A stretch of DNA of 64,000 nt from Bacillota bacterium (GCA_023406895.1 JAEXTV010000034.1:1-64000); one strand, 5' to 3'. Shown: positions 8,427 to 17,644, counted from the stretch's first letter. Made by a program: numbers and translations. The notes: generated from the sequence alone by a model not told the origin.

Positions 8427-8843
8427 CTACATCTGTTTTTGATACCGCGTCATAAAATAAAGAGCCAATAAGTGATAAAGCGTATAAACGGCGACGACGC
8501 ACAACGTGACCCAGAGCGGCGCGTCGATGAGTATCATGATAAACGCCAGCGCGATAATGAACCACCGCGTGATATCGGCGGCAGCGGCTTTGGCGCGGGA
8601 ACGTATCAGAACATTGCGCTCATCCTTCATGTCGATTTCGGCCTGCTTGGCGGCGGACGGATGTCTTTTCAGATAATGAATATTGGAGAGGCTCGAAATG
8701 CTCATGCCCATAAGCCCCGCGCCCACACCGATCAGTACGCCGGATACTGCTTTGAGCGCTTCCTCTCTTATCAGCAGGCTCGCGCCGATCATCGCCGCAC
8801 CGATAATAAAAGTGATCACATAAGGGAAACTCTTCTTAAACAT
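8427..8843 (-). CDS. Membrane protein partnered with XRE regulator
   Basis: 138 residues: two N-terminal membrane helices, a basic cytoplasmic loop (HYLKRHPSAAKQAEIDMKDERNVLIRSRAKAAA), and two C-terminal helices. Its ribosome site GAGGAGGAG lies within the last codons of the upstream XRE gene, so the two are translationally coupled. XRE plus membrane-protein pairs like this are common in Firmicutes; the pair at 16221-16872 has the same plan, including a DER(N/Q)-type motif. A weak terminator-like stem lies near 8400-8430. Substrate or signal unknown. Confidence 0.75.
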   Translation of the reverse strand: MFKKSFPYVITFIIGAAMIGASLLIREEALKAVSGVLIGVGAGLMGMSISSLSNIHYLKRHPSAAKQAEIDMKDERNVLIRSRAKAAAADITRWFIIALAFIMILIDAPLWVTLCVVAVYTLYHLLALYFMTRYQKQM

Positions 8844-8846
8844 ATT

Positions 8847-9044
8847 TTACTCCTCCTCATAGATAAAAATCTCTTCAATGGATACGCCGAAATAGCGCGC
8901 GATCTTGAATGCAAGCAGTATTGACGGGTTATACCTCCCGTTTTCGAGAGAACCGATGGTCTGCCGCGACACCTCGAGTATGTCGGCAAGCTCTTCCTGT
9001 CTGAGCCCGCGCTGTCGCCGCAGTTCTTCAAGTTTGTTTTTCAT
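8847..9044 (-). CDS. Small XRE-family transcriptional regulator
   Basis: 65 residues, almost entirely one Cro/CI helix-turn-helix (RQEELADILEVSRQTIGSLENGRYNPSILLAFKIARYF), ending in an acidic tail (FIYEEE). The start at 9044 follows a GGAAGGA site; the longer frame from 9065 has none. Likely represses its own operon: a strong promoter and a perfect palindrome lie just upstream (9068-9120). Confidence 0.88.
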   Translation of the reverse strand: MKNKLEELRRQRGLRQEELADILEVSRQTIGSLENGRYNPSILLAFKIARYFGVSIEEIFIYEEE

Positions 9045-9067
9045 GCTCTTAGTCCTTCCACTCATAA

Positions 9068-9133
9068 ATGGAAAGCTTGCTTTCCATAAACATCATAGTA
9101 TGCTTCGGCAATAATGTCAAGCATCCTTTCCAT
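9068..9133 (-). promoter_or_regulatory. Promoter and putative autoregulatory operator of the XRE/membrane operon
   Basis: Minus-strand promoter TTGACA (9120-9115), 17-bp spacer, TATGAT (9097-9092). A perfect 8-bp inverted repeat ATGGAAAG-CTTG-CTTTCCAT (9068-9087) covers the predicted start site. The half-site CTTTCCAT recurs at 9126-9133 just upstream of -35. This arrangement suggests binding on both sides of the promoter by the XRE protein encoded directly downstream. Confidence 0.75.
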
Positions 9134-9147
9134 TTTGCCGGAATGGG

Positions 9148-9182
9148 GAGAAAAAAACAGGGTTCAGGTTGGAACCCTGTTT
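9148..9182 (-). terminator. Strong terminator without an obvious gene
   Basis: An 11-bp perfect stem AAACAGGGTTC/GAACCCTGTTT (9155-9165 with 9172-9182) ends in seven T on the minus strand. No intact minus-strand gene precedes it; the region 9183-9380 has only a 17-codon frame ending HVLCLFN and may be the tail of a lost gene. Nothing else is seen between 9183 and 9383. Confidence 0.75.
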
Positions 9183-9383
9183 CAGTTAAACAGACATAAC
9201 ACATGGTATTCAGATCCGCTTGCATCAAAAGTCATATCACTGCCATGCTTTCTATCGCAGCCGTCGCCGCTGGGAGCGGATCGGATGAAGGACTGTGATT
9301 GATATCAATCAGGTGCGCCGCGCTTCGCTCTGCGGCAAGGCTAAAGTGATTTTTTAATTATCCAGGCATCGGGAAACAATTTT

Positions 9384-9417
9384 GAAAAGGCTCCCCGTCG
9401 GGAAACCCGAGGGGAGC
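9384..9417 (-). terminator. Terminator of the alpha/beta hydrolase gene
   Basis: A GCTCCCC/GGGGAGC stem enclosing a second CGGG-AAA-CCCG helix (9390-9417) is followed on the minus strand by TTTTCAAAATT. Confidence 0.75.
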
Positions 9418-9472
9418 GGGAGGTTTCATCGACAGGTAACTGGGCTGTCAAAGATATTGCCGCCGGAACATA

Positions 9473-10321
9473 TTAAAATTTCTGAACGAAGGCTTTCATC
9501 TCGCTCAGCGCGCGAGAAGCCTCGGGCACAAACGGTGCCTGCATATGAAAGATGTGCCACATCTTCGGCCAGATTTTGAGCGTCACATCCGTGCCGATTT
9601 GGTCAGCCTTTTCTTTAAAGCGCACAGCATCGCTTAAAAACGCATCATACTGAGCCGCGTGAATCAGCGTGGGCGGCAAACTTTTGGGTTCCGCGTATAT
9701 CGGAGATATCGCAGGTATAGCCGGCATGTGCCCGCCTGTGTAGTGCCTGGTGAGTTTGAGCGGGTCATCGAGGCGGAACGGGTCTTTCTTCACGCTCTGC
9801 GATATGCGCGTCTGCCCGTCCGTCAGGTCGAGAACCGGCGTGATCATCACCATTGCCTGCGGTGTGACGCTTAGGCCTTGCAGCGTGGACAATGCCAGTG
9901 CGCAGCCGGACGAATCGCCCATGACGATCAGACGGCTGCAGACAGATAAGGCCTGCAAAACCGCGCGTGCGTCGTCATACGCAGCCGGATACGGGTGCTC
10001 CGGTGCGAGCCGGTAATCCGGCATGGTCACATCGGCATCAAGCAGCTGTGCCAGCCCTGCGACGAAGCTGCGGTTTGCGTCATAGATTCCGAGGCAAAAC
10101 CCGCCGCCGTGAAAATACAGCACTGTGCGGCGCGGTGCACCATCTGCGTGACGGAAGACCTCGCAGTCGACGCCGGCGACCGACATCGTGCAGGACACGA
10201 TGCCTTCGGGCAAGGGGCTGCCCTTGATGCCTGCCATCGTCTGTCTGATTTCTTCGAGCGGTTTATTCCAAATTCCCGCTTTCCTGAGCAATTGTCTAGT
10301 GATCATCGCTTGAGTGCTCAT
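9473..10321 (-). CDS. Alpha/beta hydrolase, HSL-family esterase
   Basis: 282-residue cytoplasmic esterase of the hormone-sensitive-lipase group. The oxyanion-hole motif HGGG is at 71-74, the nucleophile Ser137 is in GDSSG (135-139), the PDYRLAPEHPYPAA motif is typical of the family, and the acid and base appear to be the Asp in YDAFLSD and the His in KMWHIF. The start at 10321 follows AGGAGGG at 5 nt. It lies 225 nt downstream of the AraC-type regulator on the same strand, so the regulator may control it, though no shared transcript is proven. Substrate unknown: short acyl esters are usual. Confidence 0.88.
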   Translation of the reverse strand: MSTQAMITRQLLRKAGIWNKPLEEIRQTMAGIKGSPLPEGIVSCTMSVAGVDCEVFRHADGAPRRTVLYFHGGGFCLGIYDANRSFVAGLAQLLDADVTMPDYRLAPEHPYPAAYDDARAVLQALSVCSRLIVMGDSSGCALALSTLQGLSVTPQAMVMITPVLDLTDGQTRISQSVKKDPFRLDDPLKLTRHYTGGHMPAIPAISPIYAEPKSLPPTLIHAAQYDAFLSDAVRFKEKADQIGTDVTLKIWPKMWHIFHMQAPFVPEASRALSEMKAFVQKF

Positions 10322-10545
10322 AAAAGTCCCTCCTACATTCGTGTTTCAATTCTTTAACTTGATCATAACCGGATAGATGAGGGGCAGCATGACGAAACTT
10401 GCTGACTATAAGGGCAAACGCTGATTCAAACAAAACGCAGTCTTGCCGGGTGATTTTGCGCCCTGCTGAAATGAGGAATGATGAATCGGCAAATGGATTG
10501 GTGTGATGAGAAAGGCGAAATCGAGAACCAGCAGCGCTGTATCGG

Positions 10546-11409
10546 TCATGGCTGCTGAATCGGCACAAGCATATGGACACATGAATTGTGAGGATAATCG
10601 CCGGGATAGATGTTGAGCATGCCGATACCGTTGGCGGCGAGCTTGATTTCCTTGACCATGATCCATTTGTAAAGGTCGTCAATAAACACCTCGCGGATAT
10701 CAAACATATCGCCGTGGTATGTAAAGTCCGCATACCAGCCGTCGGGAACTTGCAGCGTATCGTGCAGTGTACAGGGTGCGTTTGGGGCGGGCTCGCGTCC
10801 GCAGAACACGCGATAACCGCCGTCATCATTGCCACTGCAGGTAACGCTGGTGAAAAAACGATCCTTGAGGAGCCCCGGCTCATCCGCAAACTTGAGCAGG
10901 AACCCTTCGTTAACGTTTTTGAGCTCTTGCTTAAAATCCGGTGAATTCTCGTTGACGGATGAAAAAACACCGCACAGCAGCAACGGTTTAAAGAGTATCA
11001 CTTCTCCTTTAAGCGCAAGCGTGCCCCGGTAGTTGATGATATCGCGCTCGACAACCGACGCCTTGGGCGTGAGTAAACAAGAGCCGGGCTGGTTGCGATA
11101 AGCCGCAGGGGATACGCCCAGCTGGTTTTTAAATGCGCGGCTGAACACCTCGGGATAGTCGAATCCAAAGTCCATTGCGATATCGATGACGGAACGTGAG
11201 GTATTGGCCAGCAGCGCCGCCGCACACGAGAGTTTGCGAGAGAGGATGTATTGCTTAAGCGTAACACCGACCACTGTTTTGAATATGCGGTTGAAATGAA
11301 AATCCGAAATGTTTGCGCGCGCGGAGAGTTCCGCAAGCGTGAGCTTATCGGAAATGCGCTGCTCAATATAATCTATCACATCGGTCATCACCGCGACATA
11401 AACATTCAT
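10546..11409 (-). CDS. AraC-family regulator with GyrI-like effector domain
   Basis: 287 residues. Residues 1-110 carry the AraC double HTH (ISDFHFNRIFKTVVGVTLKQYI, then FDYPEVFSRAFKNQLGVSP). The rest matches a GyrI-like ligand-binding domain (ERDIINYRGTLALKGEVILFKPLLLCGVFSSV...). Start at 11409 because GAGG lies six bases upstream; a longer frame to 11439 lacks a ribosome site. Same architecture as 5651-6508 but diverged. The HSL esterase gene follows and is a candidate target. Confidence 0.86.
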   Translation of the reverse strand: MNVYVAVMTDVIDYIEQRISDKLTLAELSARANISDFHFNRIFKTVVGVTLKQYILSRKLSCAAALLANTSRSVIDIAMDFGFDYPEVFSRAFKNQLGVSPAAYRNQPGSCLLTPKASVVERDIINYRGTLALKGEVILFKPLLLCGVFSSVNENSPDFKQELKNVNEGFLLKFADEPGLLKDRFFTSVTCSGNDDGGYRVFCGREPAPNAPCTLHDTLQVPDGWYADFTYHGDMFDIREVFIDDLYKWIMVKEIKLAANGIGMLNIYPGDYPHNSCVHMLVPIQQP

Positions 11410-11527
11410 CAGAGGCCTCGCAGAAATGTTTGGATACAATGATTATATATGACAGAGGGGCAAGGCCGCAACACATGGCTCTCAATGAAAACGGAATAAA
11501 TTTTTCGGGATATTTTGGCTTTTGCTA

Positions 11528-11584
11528 TTGCATTTTATAAACAGATGAGGTATCATAATTTCATAAAGGTCAAGGAAAGTCAAA
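11528..11584 (+). promoter_or_regulatory. Promoter with CtsR-type heat-shock operator
   Basis: TTGCAT (11528-11533), 17-bp spacer, TATCAT (11551-11556). At 11568-11584 lies GGTCAAG-GAA-AGTCAAA, a direct heptad repeat matching the CtsR consensus (RGTCAAA-NAN-RGTCAAA) with one mismatch. It sits just after the predicted start site, the usual place for repression. CtsR controls clp genes in Gram-positive bacteria; here the site precedes cbpA and, further on, clpB. Confidence 0.75.
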
Positions 11585-11629
11585 GTCATATCAACCGCAT
11601 GGCGCGGCTTGGGAAAGGAGTGATATGGC

Positions 11630-12607
11630 ATGCAATATAAGGATTACTATGCGATTCTCGGTGTGGATAAAAACGCGTCGCAGGAGGAGATTAAAAAGGC
11701 GTACCGCAAGCTCGCAAAACAGCATCATCCCGACCTGAACAAGGGTGACAAAGCGTCCGAAGCGAAGTTTAAGGATGTGGGTGAGGCGTATGAAGTGCTT
11801 GGGGATGCGGAAAAACGCAAGAAGTACGATATGTTCGGCTCGCAGGCGCAGTTCAGCAACGGGGCGGATTTTGACCCGTCGCAGTATGGCTTTAATGGCA
11901 GCAATGTGCGATATGAATATGCGGGGGGCAGCGATCACAGCGATTTCTTTAATATGTTCTTTTCGGACGCGTTCGATTTGAACGATCTGTTCGGGAGTGC
12001 GCGCGGCGGGCGCACCTCGCGCGTGTATGAGGGCAGCGATTTCGGAGATATATTCGGCCAGACACGTGGCGGTGCGCGTGCGCCGAGGGTGCAAAGCGGG
12101 CAGGACATTGAAGCGGAGATTGAGCTGACTCCCGAGGAGGGCGCGTCGGGTATTGAGAAGCATATATCACTGCAGACCGGAGCCGGCACGCGCAGCATCA
12201 ATTTTAAAGTGCCTGCGGGTGTGAATGACGGAGAGACGATTCGCCTTAAAGGGCAGGGGCAGCCGGGCGGCAACGGCGGAAAAAACGGTGACCTTCGCAT
12301 GACGGTGAGGATGAAGCCGGGGCGGTTTACGTTGAAGGACGGCGAGCTCAGCACAAGCGCGGATGTATATCCGTGGGACGCGGCGCTCGGCACCAAGCTG
12401 ACCGTTAGTACACTGGACGGGCGCATTGCGGTGAATATCCCCGCGGGCGTAAAATCGGGCAGCCGCATTCGCGTGGCGGGCAAGGGGTATCCGTTTCGCT
12501 CGGGACCTCGCGGCGATTTGTATCTCACAGTACGCATTGTGAACCCCGCGAATCTGACGGCTGAGCAGAAGAAGCTTTATGTGAAGCTCAAAGAGACGAT
12601 GAAGTAA
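11630..12607 (+). CDS. cbpA: CbpA-type DnaJ co-chaperone
   Basis: 325 residues. The J domain (1-70) has HPD in [10 protein letters not shown], which stimulates DnaK ATPase. A Gly/Asp/Ser-rich linker follows (about 85-160), then two DnaJ C-terminal substrate-binding domains. The Cys-rich zinc region of DnaJ itself is missing, so it is the type II (CbpA/DnaJ2) form. AAGGAG precedes the start by about 11 nt. The CtsR-like site upstream and clpB downstream make it part of a disaggregation module with ClpB. Confidence 0.9.
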   Translation: MQYKDYYAILGVDKNASQEEIKKAYRKLAKQHHPDLNKGDKASEAKFKDVGEAYEVLGDAEKRKKYDMFGSQAQFSNGADFDPSQYGFNGSNVRYEYAGGSDHSDFFNMFFSDAFDLNDLFGSARGGRTSRVYEGSDFGDIFGQTRGGARAPRVQSGQDIEAEIELTPEEGASGIEKHISLQTGAGTRSINFKVPAGVNDGETIRLKGQGQPGGNGGKNGDLRMTVRMKPGRFTLKDGELSTSADVYPWDAALGTKLTVSTLDGRIAVNIPAGVKSGSRIRVAGKGYPFRSGPRGDLYLTVRIVNPANLTAEQKKLYVKLKETMK

Positions 12608-12619
12608 AGGTCACGCGTA

Positions 12620-12926
12620 ACTCCCTCAGTCTCTTTGCGGCGACAGCTCCCTCTAAGAGGGAGCCAAGGGTTCCATGGTGGCAGATATAATAAGGCTCCT
12701 TTTGAAAGGAGCTGTCAGCGTAAGCTGACTGAGGATTGATGCCGGAAGTTTGAATAAAAGAGTATAGATAAACTCCCTCAGTCGCCTAAACGGCGACAGC
12801 TCCCTCTAAGAGGGAGCCAAGGATGCGAGCGTCCTGCTCATATAGCGTTATGAATGTTGCATCTCGATCTACCATTACAGAAGACGGCGATGTGCAGGTG
12901 CGTAGGGGCGATCAGTGATCGCCCGC
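12620..12926. repeat. Tandem compound repeat, unit 1
   Basis: A compound unit holding a direct CTCCCTCAGTC...GGCGACAGCTCCCTC element, an inverted copy (AAGGAGCTGTCAGCG...CTGACTGAGG), a second direct copy, and a GTAGGGGCGATCAGTGATCGCCC palindromic tail. It is about 300 nt, non-coding, and almost the same as unit 2. Confidence 0.85.
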
Positions 12927-12950
12927 AGGAAAGAAAAAGCCAAAGGCTAA

Positions 12951-13249
12951 ACTCCCTTAGTCGCCTTGCGTCGACAGCTCCCTCTAAGAGGGAGCCAAGG
13001 GTTTCATGGTGGCAGATATAATAAGGCTCCTTTTGAAAGGAGCTGTCAGCGTAAGCTGACTGAGGATTGATGCCGGAAGTTTGAATAAAAAGATTACAGA
13101 TAAACTCCCTCAGTCGCCTAAACGGCGACAGCTCCCTCTAAGAGGGAGCCAAGGGTGCGAGCGCCCGCGCATATAGTGCATGAATGCTGCGGCGCAATCT
13201 GCCCTGAGACGGACAGAAAATAAGTGTAGGGGCGATCTCTGATCGCCCG
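12951..13249. repeat. Tandem compound repeat, unit 2
   Basis: A second copy of the preceding unit, with the same order of elements and only scattered substitutions, ending in the GGGCGATC...GATCGCCC tail. Together the two units fill the 700-nt gap between cbpA and clpB. No gene is present in the gap. Confidence 0.85.
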
Positions 13250-13310
13250 AAACGCAATAAATATTGGATGAATGAAGATTTTTTAATCTGAAATAGAGGA
13301 GGAACGACAT

Positions 13311-15899
13311 ATGGATCTGGATAGATTAACGGAAAAAGCTCTGGGGGCGGTGCAAGCCGCACAGGAGATCACAATAAGAATGGGGCAGCAGCAGATTGAC
13401 GGCGAGCATCTGCACCTTGCGCTTGCCTCTCAGCAAGACGGGTTGATCCCGAAGCTGCTCGGCTATATGGGCGTAGACACAGCGCAGTATACACTGGCGC
13501 TCGAGGCGGAGCTTGCGAAGCTCCCCAAGGTGCAGGGCGCATCGGCCAGCGTCTATGCGTCGCGGCGGTTCAGCGAATTGATTGTGCACGCGCAGGACGA
13601 GGCCAAGCACTTTAAAGATGAATACACGAGTGTGGAGCATCTTTACATCGCGCTGCTCAAAGAGCGCAACACGCCGTCTACGGCTGTTTTCAAACGCTTT
13701 GGCATTACACTGGACGCGTTTATGTCTGCGCTTTCTAAGGTGCGCAGCAATCAGCGCATCACATCGCAGAACCCCGAGGAAACATACGATTCGCTCAAAC
13801 GGTTCGGGCGCGACCTCGTGGAGCTCGCAAAGCAGGGCAAGATTGACCCCGTCATCGGGCGCGACGGCGAGATACGGCGGGCGATACGCATACTCTCACG
13901 GCGCACAAAGAACAACCCTGTGCTCATCGGTGAGCCGGGTGTCGGCAAAACGGCGGTGGTGGAAGGGCTGGCGCAGCGCATCATCGCGGGCGACGTGCCC
14001 GAAGGGCTTAAGGACAAAACGATATTCGCGCTCGATTTGGGCGCGCTGATTGCGGGCGCCAAATACCGCGGCGAGTTTGAAGAACGGCTCAAAGCCGTGC
14101 TCAACGATGTCAACAAGAGCGACGGGCGCATCATATTGTTCATCGACGAGCTGCACAATATTGTGGGCGCGGGCAAAGCCGAGGGTGCGATGGACGCGGG
14201 CAACATATTAAAGCCGATGCTCGCGCGCGGCGAGCTGCACTGTATCGGCGCGACGACGCTCGACGAATACCGTCAGTACATCGAAAAGGACGCGGCACTC
14301 GAACGCCGGTTCCAGCCGATACTTGTGGAGCCGCCGTCGGTGGAGGACACAATATCGATACTGCGCGGGCTCAAAGAGCGTTTTGAGATTCATCACGGTG
14401 TGCGAATCACAGACGGCGCGCTGATTGCGTGCGCGGTGCTTTCCGACCGCTACATCAGCGACAGGTTTCTGCCCGACAAGGCGATTGACCTGATGGACGA
14501 AGCCGCGGCGATGATACGCACCGAGATTGACAGCATGCCGACCGAGCTCGATGAGATTTCGCGGCGCGTGATGCAGCTGGAGATAGAGCGGCAAGCGCTT
14601 AAAAAAGAGGACGATGCGGGCAGCAAGGCTCGGCTCGCGGCGCTCGAAAAGGAACTCAGCACACTCAAAGAGCAGACCGACAAGCTCAAAGCGCAGTGGG
14701 AGCTTGAAAAAGTGGGACTTACACGCGAGAAAGATCTCAAGCAAAGCATTGAGGATGTGCGCCGGAAAATAGAGGACGCGAAACGCGCCTATGACTTGGA
14801 GCTTGCCGCGAAGCTCGAATACGGCGAATTGCCGGGCTTGCAGCGCGCGCTGGAGGACGAGAAGGCGCGCAATCGAAAAAGCGGCCACGAGCTTTTGAAG
14901 GAAGAGGTAACCGACGAGGAAATCGCCGAGATCGTGTCGCGCTGGACGGGCATTCCGGTATCGCGGTTGGTGGAGCAGGAGCGCGATAAGCTGCTGCATC
15001 TGGAAGACATATTGCACAATCGCGTGGTGGGGCAGGACGAAGCGGTCGCGGCGGTCAGCGAAGCGGTGATCCGTGCGCGCAGCGGCCTGAAGGACCCCAA
15101 GCGCCCCATCGGCTCGTTCATATTCCTAGGGCCCACGGGCGTCGGCAAAACGGAGCTTGCGCGGGCGATTTCCGAGGCGCTGTTTGACAGCGAGGAGAAC
15201 ATGGTGCGCATCGATATGTCCGAATACATGGAGAAGCACGCGGTGGCAAGGCTGATCGGCGCGCCTCCGGGCTACGTGGGGTACGACGAAGGCGGGCAGC
15301 TGACCGAGGCCGTGCGCAGAAAACCATACTGCGTGATTTTGTTCGACGAGATTGAAAAAGCGCATCACGACGTGTTTAACGTGCTGCTGCAGCTGCTCGA
15401 CGACGGTCGGCTGACCGACAGCCAGGGGCGGACGGTGGATTTTAAAAACACCGTGGTGATCATGACGAGCAACATCGGTAGCGAGTATCTGCTCTCGGGT
15501 ATCGATAATGAGGGCAACCTCTCCGAAGATGCGCGTACACAGGTGATGGGAGACTTATCGCGGCATTTCCGCCCCGAGTTTTTAAACCGCGTGGACGACA
15601 TCGTGATGTTCAGGCCATTAAAGCAGGACGACATCATCCGCATAATCGACCTTGCGGTGGCGGCGATACAGAAGCGGTTGAACGAGCGCAACATCAAGCT
15701 CGGCGTGACGGATGCGGCGAAAAAGGTCATCGTGGATAAATCGTATACGCCGGTGTATGGCGCACGGCCTGTGAAGCGGTATCTGCAAAAGGTGGTGGAG
15801 ACGCAGGTGGGGCGCATGATCGTATCCGGTTCGCTGATTGACGGCGGGCTTGTGAAGGTGGATGCGGAAAACGGAGAACTGAAGATCATCGCAGAGTAA
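13311..15899 (+). CDS. clpB: ATP-dependent disaggregase ClpB
   Basis: 862 residues, full length for the family. An N-terminal Clp repeat domain (about 1-145) is followed by AAA+ domain 1 with GEPGVGKT near 207-214, a coiled-coil M domain (about 400-530, [18 protein letters not shown]), and AAA+ domain 2 with GPTGVGKT near 607-614 and Walker [12 protein letters not shown]. It works with DnaK/DnaJ/GrpE to extract proteins from aggregates. GAGGAGG lies upstream of the start. No CtsR box lies directly upstream; it may be co-transcribed with cbpA through the repeats. Confidence 0.97.
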   Translation: MDLDRLTEKALGAVQAAQEITIRMGQQQIDGEHLHLALASQQDGLIPKLLGYMGVDTAQYTLALEAELAKLPKVQGASASVYASRRFSELIVHAQDEAKHFKDEYTSVEHLYIALLKERNTPSTAVFKRFGITLDAFMSALSKVRSNQRITSQNPEETYDSLKRFGRDLVELAKQGKIDPVIGRDGEIRRAIRILSRRTKNNPVLIGEPGVGKTAVVEGLAQRIIAGDVPEGLKDKTIFALDLGALIAGAKYRGEFEERLKAVLNDVNKSDGRIILFIDELHNIVGAGKAEGAMDAGNILKPMLARGELHCIGATTLDEYRQYIEKDAALERRFQPILVEPPSVEDTISILRGLKERFEIHHGVRITDGALIACAVLSDRYISDRFLPDKAIDLMDEAAAMIRTEIDSMPTELDEISRRVMQLEIERQALKKEDDAGSKARLAALEKELSTLKEQTDKLKAQWELEKVGLTREKDLKQSIEDVRRKIEDAKRAYDLELAAKLEYGELPGLQRALEDEKARNRKSGHELLKEEVTDEEIAEIVSRWTGIPVSRLVEQERDKLLHLEDILHNRVVGQDEAVAAVSEAVIRARSGLKDPKRPIGSFIFLGPTGVGKTELARAISEALFDSEENMVRIDMSEYMEKHAVARLIGAPPGYVGYDEGGQLTEAVRRKPYCVILFDEIEKAHHDVFNVLLQLLDDGRLTDSQGRTVDFKNTVVIMTSNIGSEYLLSGIDNEGNLSEDARTQVMGDLSRHFRPEFLNRVDDIVMFRPLKQDDIIRIIDLAVAAIQKRLNERNIKLGVTDAAKKVIVDKSYTPVYGARPVKRYLQKVVETQVGRMIVSGSLIDGGLVKVDAENGELKIIAE

Positions 15900-15937
15900 T
15901 GGGGGTAGGTGCGCAGGTGCCCAAACTCCGAAATCGT

Positions 15938-15970
15938 AAGGATCGGCCCCCGTGCCGATCCTTATTTTAT
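15938..15970 (+). terminator. clpB terminator
   Basis: A perfect 10-bp stem AAGGATCGGC/GCCGATCCTT (15938-15947 with 15954-15963) is followed by ATTTTAT. A related hairpin, GGATCGAC-ACAGGG-GTCGATCC, lies at about 16064-16085. The rest of 15971-16157 shows nothing clear. Confidence 0.8.
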
Positions 15971-16157
15971 GAATTGCTCAGATTGCAGATTATCGATACC
16001 ATATAAAACAATTAAAAGCAACTCCTGCTGAGTTGATATGAGAACAATTCTGTGGTTCTATAACGGATCGACACAGGGGTCGATCCCTGCTGAATAATTC
16101 TGCACTTACAATCCATCTTGTCAAATAATTATTATTTAGCAATCAAAATGTGACATG

Positions 16158-16203
16158 GTGCAATATATAATAGACATTATGTAATAAAGAGTATATATTG
16201 TAC
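16158..16203 (+). promoter_or_regulatory. Inverted repeat at the XRE 16221 promoter
   Basis: GTGCAATATATA (16158-16169) pairs with TATATATTGTAC (16192-16203), 11 of 12 positions. The left arm overlaps a TATAAT -10 (16166-16171). It may be the operator for the small XRE regulator encoded directly downstream. No convincing -35 is seen. Confidence 0.5.
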
Positions 16204-16220
16204 ATATAAGGAGACAGAAG

Positions 16221-16427
16221 ATGAAAAACAAGCGAATGAAGATCGCTAGGATAGATAAGGACATGAGCCAGGAGGCTCTGGCAACAGCGGTGGGCGTATC
16301 ACGGCAGACCATCAGCCTGATTGAGAGCGGAGACTACAACCCGTCTTTAAAGCTTTGCGTGCTGATATGCAAAGCGCTCGGGAAAACACTCGACGAGCTA
16401 TTTTGGGAGGGTGAAGACAATGAGTAA
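16221..16427 (+). CDS. Small XRE-family transcriptional regulator
   Basis: 68 residues, one Cro/CI HTH ([39 protein letters not shown]) with an acidic end (FWEGEDNE). This is the YozG-like compact form. AAGGAGA lies upstream of the start. It overlaps the following membrane-protein gene by 8 nt, so translation is coupled. Probably autoregulatory through the inverted repeat at 16158-16203. Confidence 0.88.
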   Translation: MKNKRMKIARIDKDMSQEALATAVGVSRQTISLIESGDYNPSLKLCVLICKALGKTLDELFWEGEDNE

Positions 16428-16872
16428 AAACGAATTTGACGAGAGGCAGCAGATTGAACGCGGAAAAGCATTCCGCAACGCATTCTTTGCGGTATTTGGC
16501 GCGCTGCTGATTTGCGGGCTGATCGATAGTATTTTTGATAAGCCGATATTGGATTATTTCGCGATGATGCTGATCCCCATATGGATCTCCGTGTCGGTAT
16601 TTTTGACGACGGTGATCATGAGCGATGCGATAGACAGGATTAATCAGTCTGGCGGATGGAATTTGATTTCCGTGATTTGGGGCATAGCGGGTGCTTTTGT
16701 TGTTGTGGCGTCCGTCATTAAACTGGCACAGGAGCCACTCATTGTCAGCGGCGCTTTAAACGAGCATATCGTGCATGCGTTTATCAGCCTGTGTATGCTG
16801 GAGGTGTTTGCCGCATACCGTATTAAACGCACCAGAAATACGAAGAAGGCAAAGACAGAGGAGGAGGCCTAA
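16420..16872 (+). CDS. Membrane protein partnered with XRE regulator
   Basis: 150 residues. A charged cytoplasmic start ([20 protein letters not shown]) precedes four hydrophobic segments (about 22-40, 50-68, 88-106, 118-134) and a basic tail ([17 protein letters not shown]). The start is the ATG at 16420, about 9 nt after the GGGAGG within the XRE gene; the upstream GTG at 16411 is less likely. Same two-gene plan as 8427-9044. No known enzymatic motif. Confidence 0.75.
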   Translation: MSKNEFDERQQIERGKAFRNAFFAVFGALLICGLIDSIFDKPILDYFAMMLIPIWISVSVFLTTVIMSDAIDRINQSGGWNLISVIWGIAGAFVVVASVIKLAQEPLIVSGALNEHIVHAFISLCMLEVFAAYRIKRTRNTKKAKTEEEA

Positions 16873-16902
16873 GCGGGCTTGCGCTTCGAAAAATATTTGG
16901 GA

Positions 16903-16931
16903 AAGAAAAAGGGACGGCATCGCGTCCCTTT
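16903..16931 (-). terminator. Terminator of the 16951 gene
   Basis: A 9-bp stem AAAGGGACG/CGTCCCTTT (16908-16916 with 16923-16931) ends in TTTTTCTTTC on the minus strand. Confidence 0.8.
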
Positions 16932-16950
16932 GTGCGTCTTCGTTTTGCTG

Positions 16951-17550
16951 CTACGGCTGCGGATTTTCCGGCGGATTCTGCGGCGGAATGCTCTGCTGCG
17001 GCGGCTGCGGATAGGCCTGCGGCGGATAGGGATAGCTTGGCGGCATTGGATACGGCGGCACATAAGCCTGCTGCTTGCTGCGGTCTCGCATCAGCGAGAA
17101 CACGGCCCCCAGTATGAACAGCGCCATTGAGATGATGTTGAAGAGGCTTAAAACCGCCGCGATGATCATCATCACGCCTGCGGCTACGTTCTTTTTCTTC
17201 ACGATGAGGCCGCCCACGAGCCCGAGCACGCCTGCGATTGCTGTTATAATACCAAACACCAAGAATACGGTTCCCGCAACGGCGCGCCCCATGTTTTCTG
17301 CGCTTTCATAGAAATCATTATCGAGTTCATCATCGAAATCGTAATTCTCAAAACTAAGATCATCAAGATTATCCAATGAGTCAAAATTCAGGTCGGAATC
17401 GAAATCGGAATTAAAATCGTAGTCATAACTATACGAGCTGTCCCAAATGCCCAGATTAATAAATGCCAAGCCGCCGAAGATGATAAAAAGGGCGAATAAT
17501 AGCGCGATGGCACCGCCAACGATACCCATGATCATGCCTGCTGTGCGCAT
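16951..17550 (-). CDS. DUF4064-like membrane protein with acidic loop and Pro-rich tail
   Basis: 199 residues: MRTAGMIMGIVGGAIALLFALFIIFGG as the first membrane segment, then an unusual extracytoplasmic loop (about 33-85) made largely of Asp, Ser, Tyr, Phe and Asn, then two to three membrane segments with GLIVKKKNVAAGVMMIIAAVLS. The tail of about 45 residues is rich in Pro, Tyr and Gln (PPYPMPPSYPYPPQAYPQPP). The start at 17550 has GGAGG seven bases upstream. Tandem paralogue of 17687-18211, with a nearly identical promoter and leader. Function unknown. Confidence 0.75.
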   Translation of the reverse strand: MRTAGMIMGIVGGAIALLFALFIIFGGLAFINLGIWDSSYSYDYDFNSDFDSDLNFDSLDNLDDLSFENYDFDDELDNDFYESAENMGRAVAGTVFLVFGIITAIAGVLGLVGGLIVKKKNVAAGVMMIIAAVLSLFNIISMALFILGAVFSLMRDRSKQQAYVPPYPMPPSYPYPPQAYPQPPQQSIPPQNPPENPQP

Positions 17551-17582
17551 AGTGTTACCTCCATAATACCAATATTTGTTCC

Positions 17583-17611
17583 AGTATATATGAATTTTAT
17601 GTGTGTGGCAA
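17583..17611 (-). promoter_or_regulatory. Promoter of the 16951 membrane-protein gene
   Basis: TTGCCA (17611-17606), 17-bp spacer, TATACT (17588-17583) on the minus strand. The whole region to the start codon is nearly the same as that before the next gene (18211). Confidence 0.7.
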
Positions 17612-17644
17612 CAGAATATGCGTATCCGACGCCCGAATAATGAC

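Noticed and set aside
9187..9240. 17-codon minus-strand frame before the orphan terminator
   Set aside because: Too short and without a ribosome site to call a gene.
12620..13249. Repeated units considered as a CRISPR array
   Set aside because: Units are about 300 nt, contain inverted sub-repeats, lack short regular spacers, and no cas genes are near.
14208..15017. Minus-strand 269-codon frame inside clpB
   Set aside because: Wholly antisense to a conserved coiled-coil and AAA+ region; no start signals.
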